A DNA stretch of 6,667 nt, taken from assembly GCA_030145365.1 (NCBI GenBank), contig JAQYVS010000161.1:1-6667 (forward strand), written 5' to 3'. Shown here piece by piece: positions 5,862 through 6,667 of the stretch. A model generated the notes under the pieces. It was not told the origin of the DNA and made no database searches. It was given only the letters and a program-made list of their open reading frames with translations. Both the position numbers and the translations under genes were made by a program. The stretch is from Desulfofustis sp. GTDB lineage: Bacteria; Desulfobacterota; Desulfobulbia; Desulfobulbales; Desulfocapsaceae. Positions within the stretch are counted from its first letter, which is position 1, and the number at the start of each line of letters is the position of its first letter.

Positions 5862-6667
5862 TTGCCTTTTCCAAATAACACGCTAGTAAATCTTGGATTC
5901 CAGCCTGGAGACCGGGTAGCTATTTTCCATGCTGACGATGTGGGTATGTGCCATGGAGCAAATGCCGCTTTCGCAAACCTGTCTCAACTCGGCACCATCA
6001 CGTGTGGAGCAGTCATGGTACCATGCCCTTGGTTTCTTGAGGTTGTGGACATCGCCGGGCAATCCCCTGATCTTGATATTGGCGTACATTTAACACTGAC
6101 CAGTGAATGGAAAACATATCGCTGGAAGCCAATATCCACAACGAGCAGGAGTTCCGGGCTTATCGATGACCAAGGATACTTCTGGCATCGAGTGCACATG
6201 CTGAATAAACACGTGGTTCCTGAAGCTGCAGAAGCCGAGATGAGAGCACAGATAGACAAAGCTTTGGCTCTCGATCTGGATATCACCCATCTGGATACTC
6301 ATATGGGGGTAGCTTTTTTACCCCAATTATTTGAGATTTACCTTCAGTTGGGCCAGGAATACCGTTTACCTATTCTGCTTCCTCACGTGATCTCGGATTA
6401 CACCTCAGTATTGGATTTAGGCGAGCCCCTTGTGGAAGTGTACGGTAATGCAGCCAGACGATTGGAAACTGCTGGCTGGCCACTGGTAGACCATTTTCGC
6501 ATGACACCAGGAGTCCCGAGCGAAGAATCCCATGCAGCTTACCATGGCCTGATTAAATCTTTACCCCAGGGTTTAACTTTTGTAGCACTCCACCCAACTT
6601 GCCCAGGTGAGATCGAAACGATTGTGCCGCCAAAAGCTCATTTTCGAACTGACGAATACAGATTACT
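5862..6667 (+). CDS. ChbG/YdjC-type carbohydrate deacetylase, 3' truncated by the window
   Basis: The frame is open from TTG 5862 to the window end, giving 268 residues without a stop. The family removes N-acetyl groups from carbohydrates such as chitooligosaccharides in a metal-dependent reaction. Expected metal and catalytic motifs appear in order: 'FHADDVGMCHGAN' with Asp25-Asp26; 'IGVHLTLTSEW' with His76; 'THLDTHMG' with His143, Asp145 and His147; and 'FVALHPTCPGE' with His244. These match the order in YdjC-like TIM-barrel-type deacetylases, in which an Asp and two His bind the metal. Full-length members are roughly 250-300 residues, so only a short tail is probably missing. Start chosen by the ribosome site at 5845-5853; it lies 3 nt after the dehydrogenase stop. 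The lack of a signal peptide indicates a cytoplasmic enzyme acting after import. Deacetylase function is known for the family; the substrate here is inferred. Confidence 0.88.
   Translation, partial: MPFPNNTLVNLGFQPGDRVAIFHADDVGMCHGANAAFANLSQLGTITCGAVMVPCPWFLEVVDIAGQSPDLDIGVHLTLTSEWKTYRWKPISTTSRSSGLIDDQGYFWHRVHMLNKHVVPEAAEAEMRAQIDKALALDLDITHLDTHMGVAFLPQLFEIYLQLGQEYRLPILLPHVISDYTSVLDLGEPLVEVYGNAARRLETAGWPLVDHFRMTPGVPSEESHAAYHGLIKSLPQGLTFVALHPTCPGEIETIVPPKAHFRTDEYRL

Overview
The window holds one co-directional (+ strand) gene cluster of eight genes. It looks like a carbohydrate uptake and catabolism operon of a bacterium with roughly balanced base composition. The first and last genes are cut by the window edges. 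The substrate-binding protein has a plain Sec signal peptide and no lipobox cysteine, which favours a diderm (Gram-negative type) cell. Three of the seven visible starts are best read as TTG. I cannot name the organism.

Layout: (1) 1-207, the C-terminal end of a NagB/glucosamine-6-phosphate deaminase-like protein; (2) 281-1300, a Gfo/Idh/MocA NAD(P)-dependent sugar oxidoreductase; (3) 1373-2629, a family 1 extracellular sugar-binding protein; (4) 2702-3607 and (5) 3613-4425, MalF- and MalG-type permeases; (6) 4435-4812, a small membrane-anchored protein with one carboxypeptidase-regulatory-like (transthyretin-like) beta domain; (7) 4809-5858, a divergent D-2-hydroxyacid dehydrogenase family protein; (8) 5862-6667, a ChbG/YdjC-type deacetylase, truncated by the window end. 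Genes 4 to 8 are nearly contiguous (3-9 nt gaps or a 4-nt overlap). The three larger gaps, 72-73 nt each, all contain inverted repeats: 214-248, 1322-1358 and 2651-2693.

Working together: the binding protein and two permeases would import a sugar or oligosaccharide. The ChbG-like enzyme could remove an acetyl group, the NagB-like protein could act on an amino-sugar phosphate or a related sugar phosphate, and the two dehydrogenases could oxidise or reduce sugar or sugar-acid intermediates. This suggests an acetylated amino sugar or amino-sugar-containing oligosaccharide, but the substrate is inferred from family membership only. No ABC ATPase is encoded here, so it must lie outside the window or be shared with other importers. 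The least explained member is the small anchored beta-domain protein placed between the permeases and the second dehydrogenase. No RNA genes, insertion sequences, CRISPR arrays or convincing intrinsic terminators were seen.
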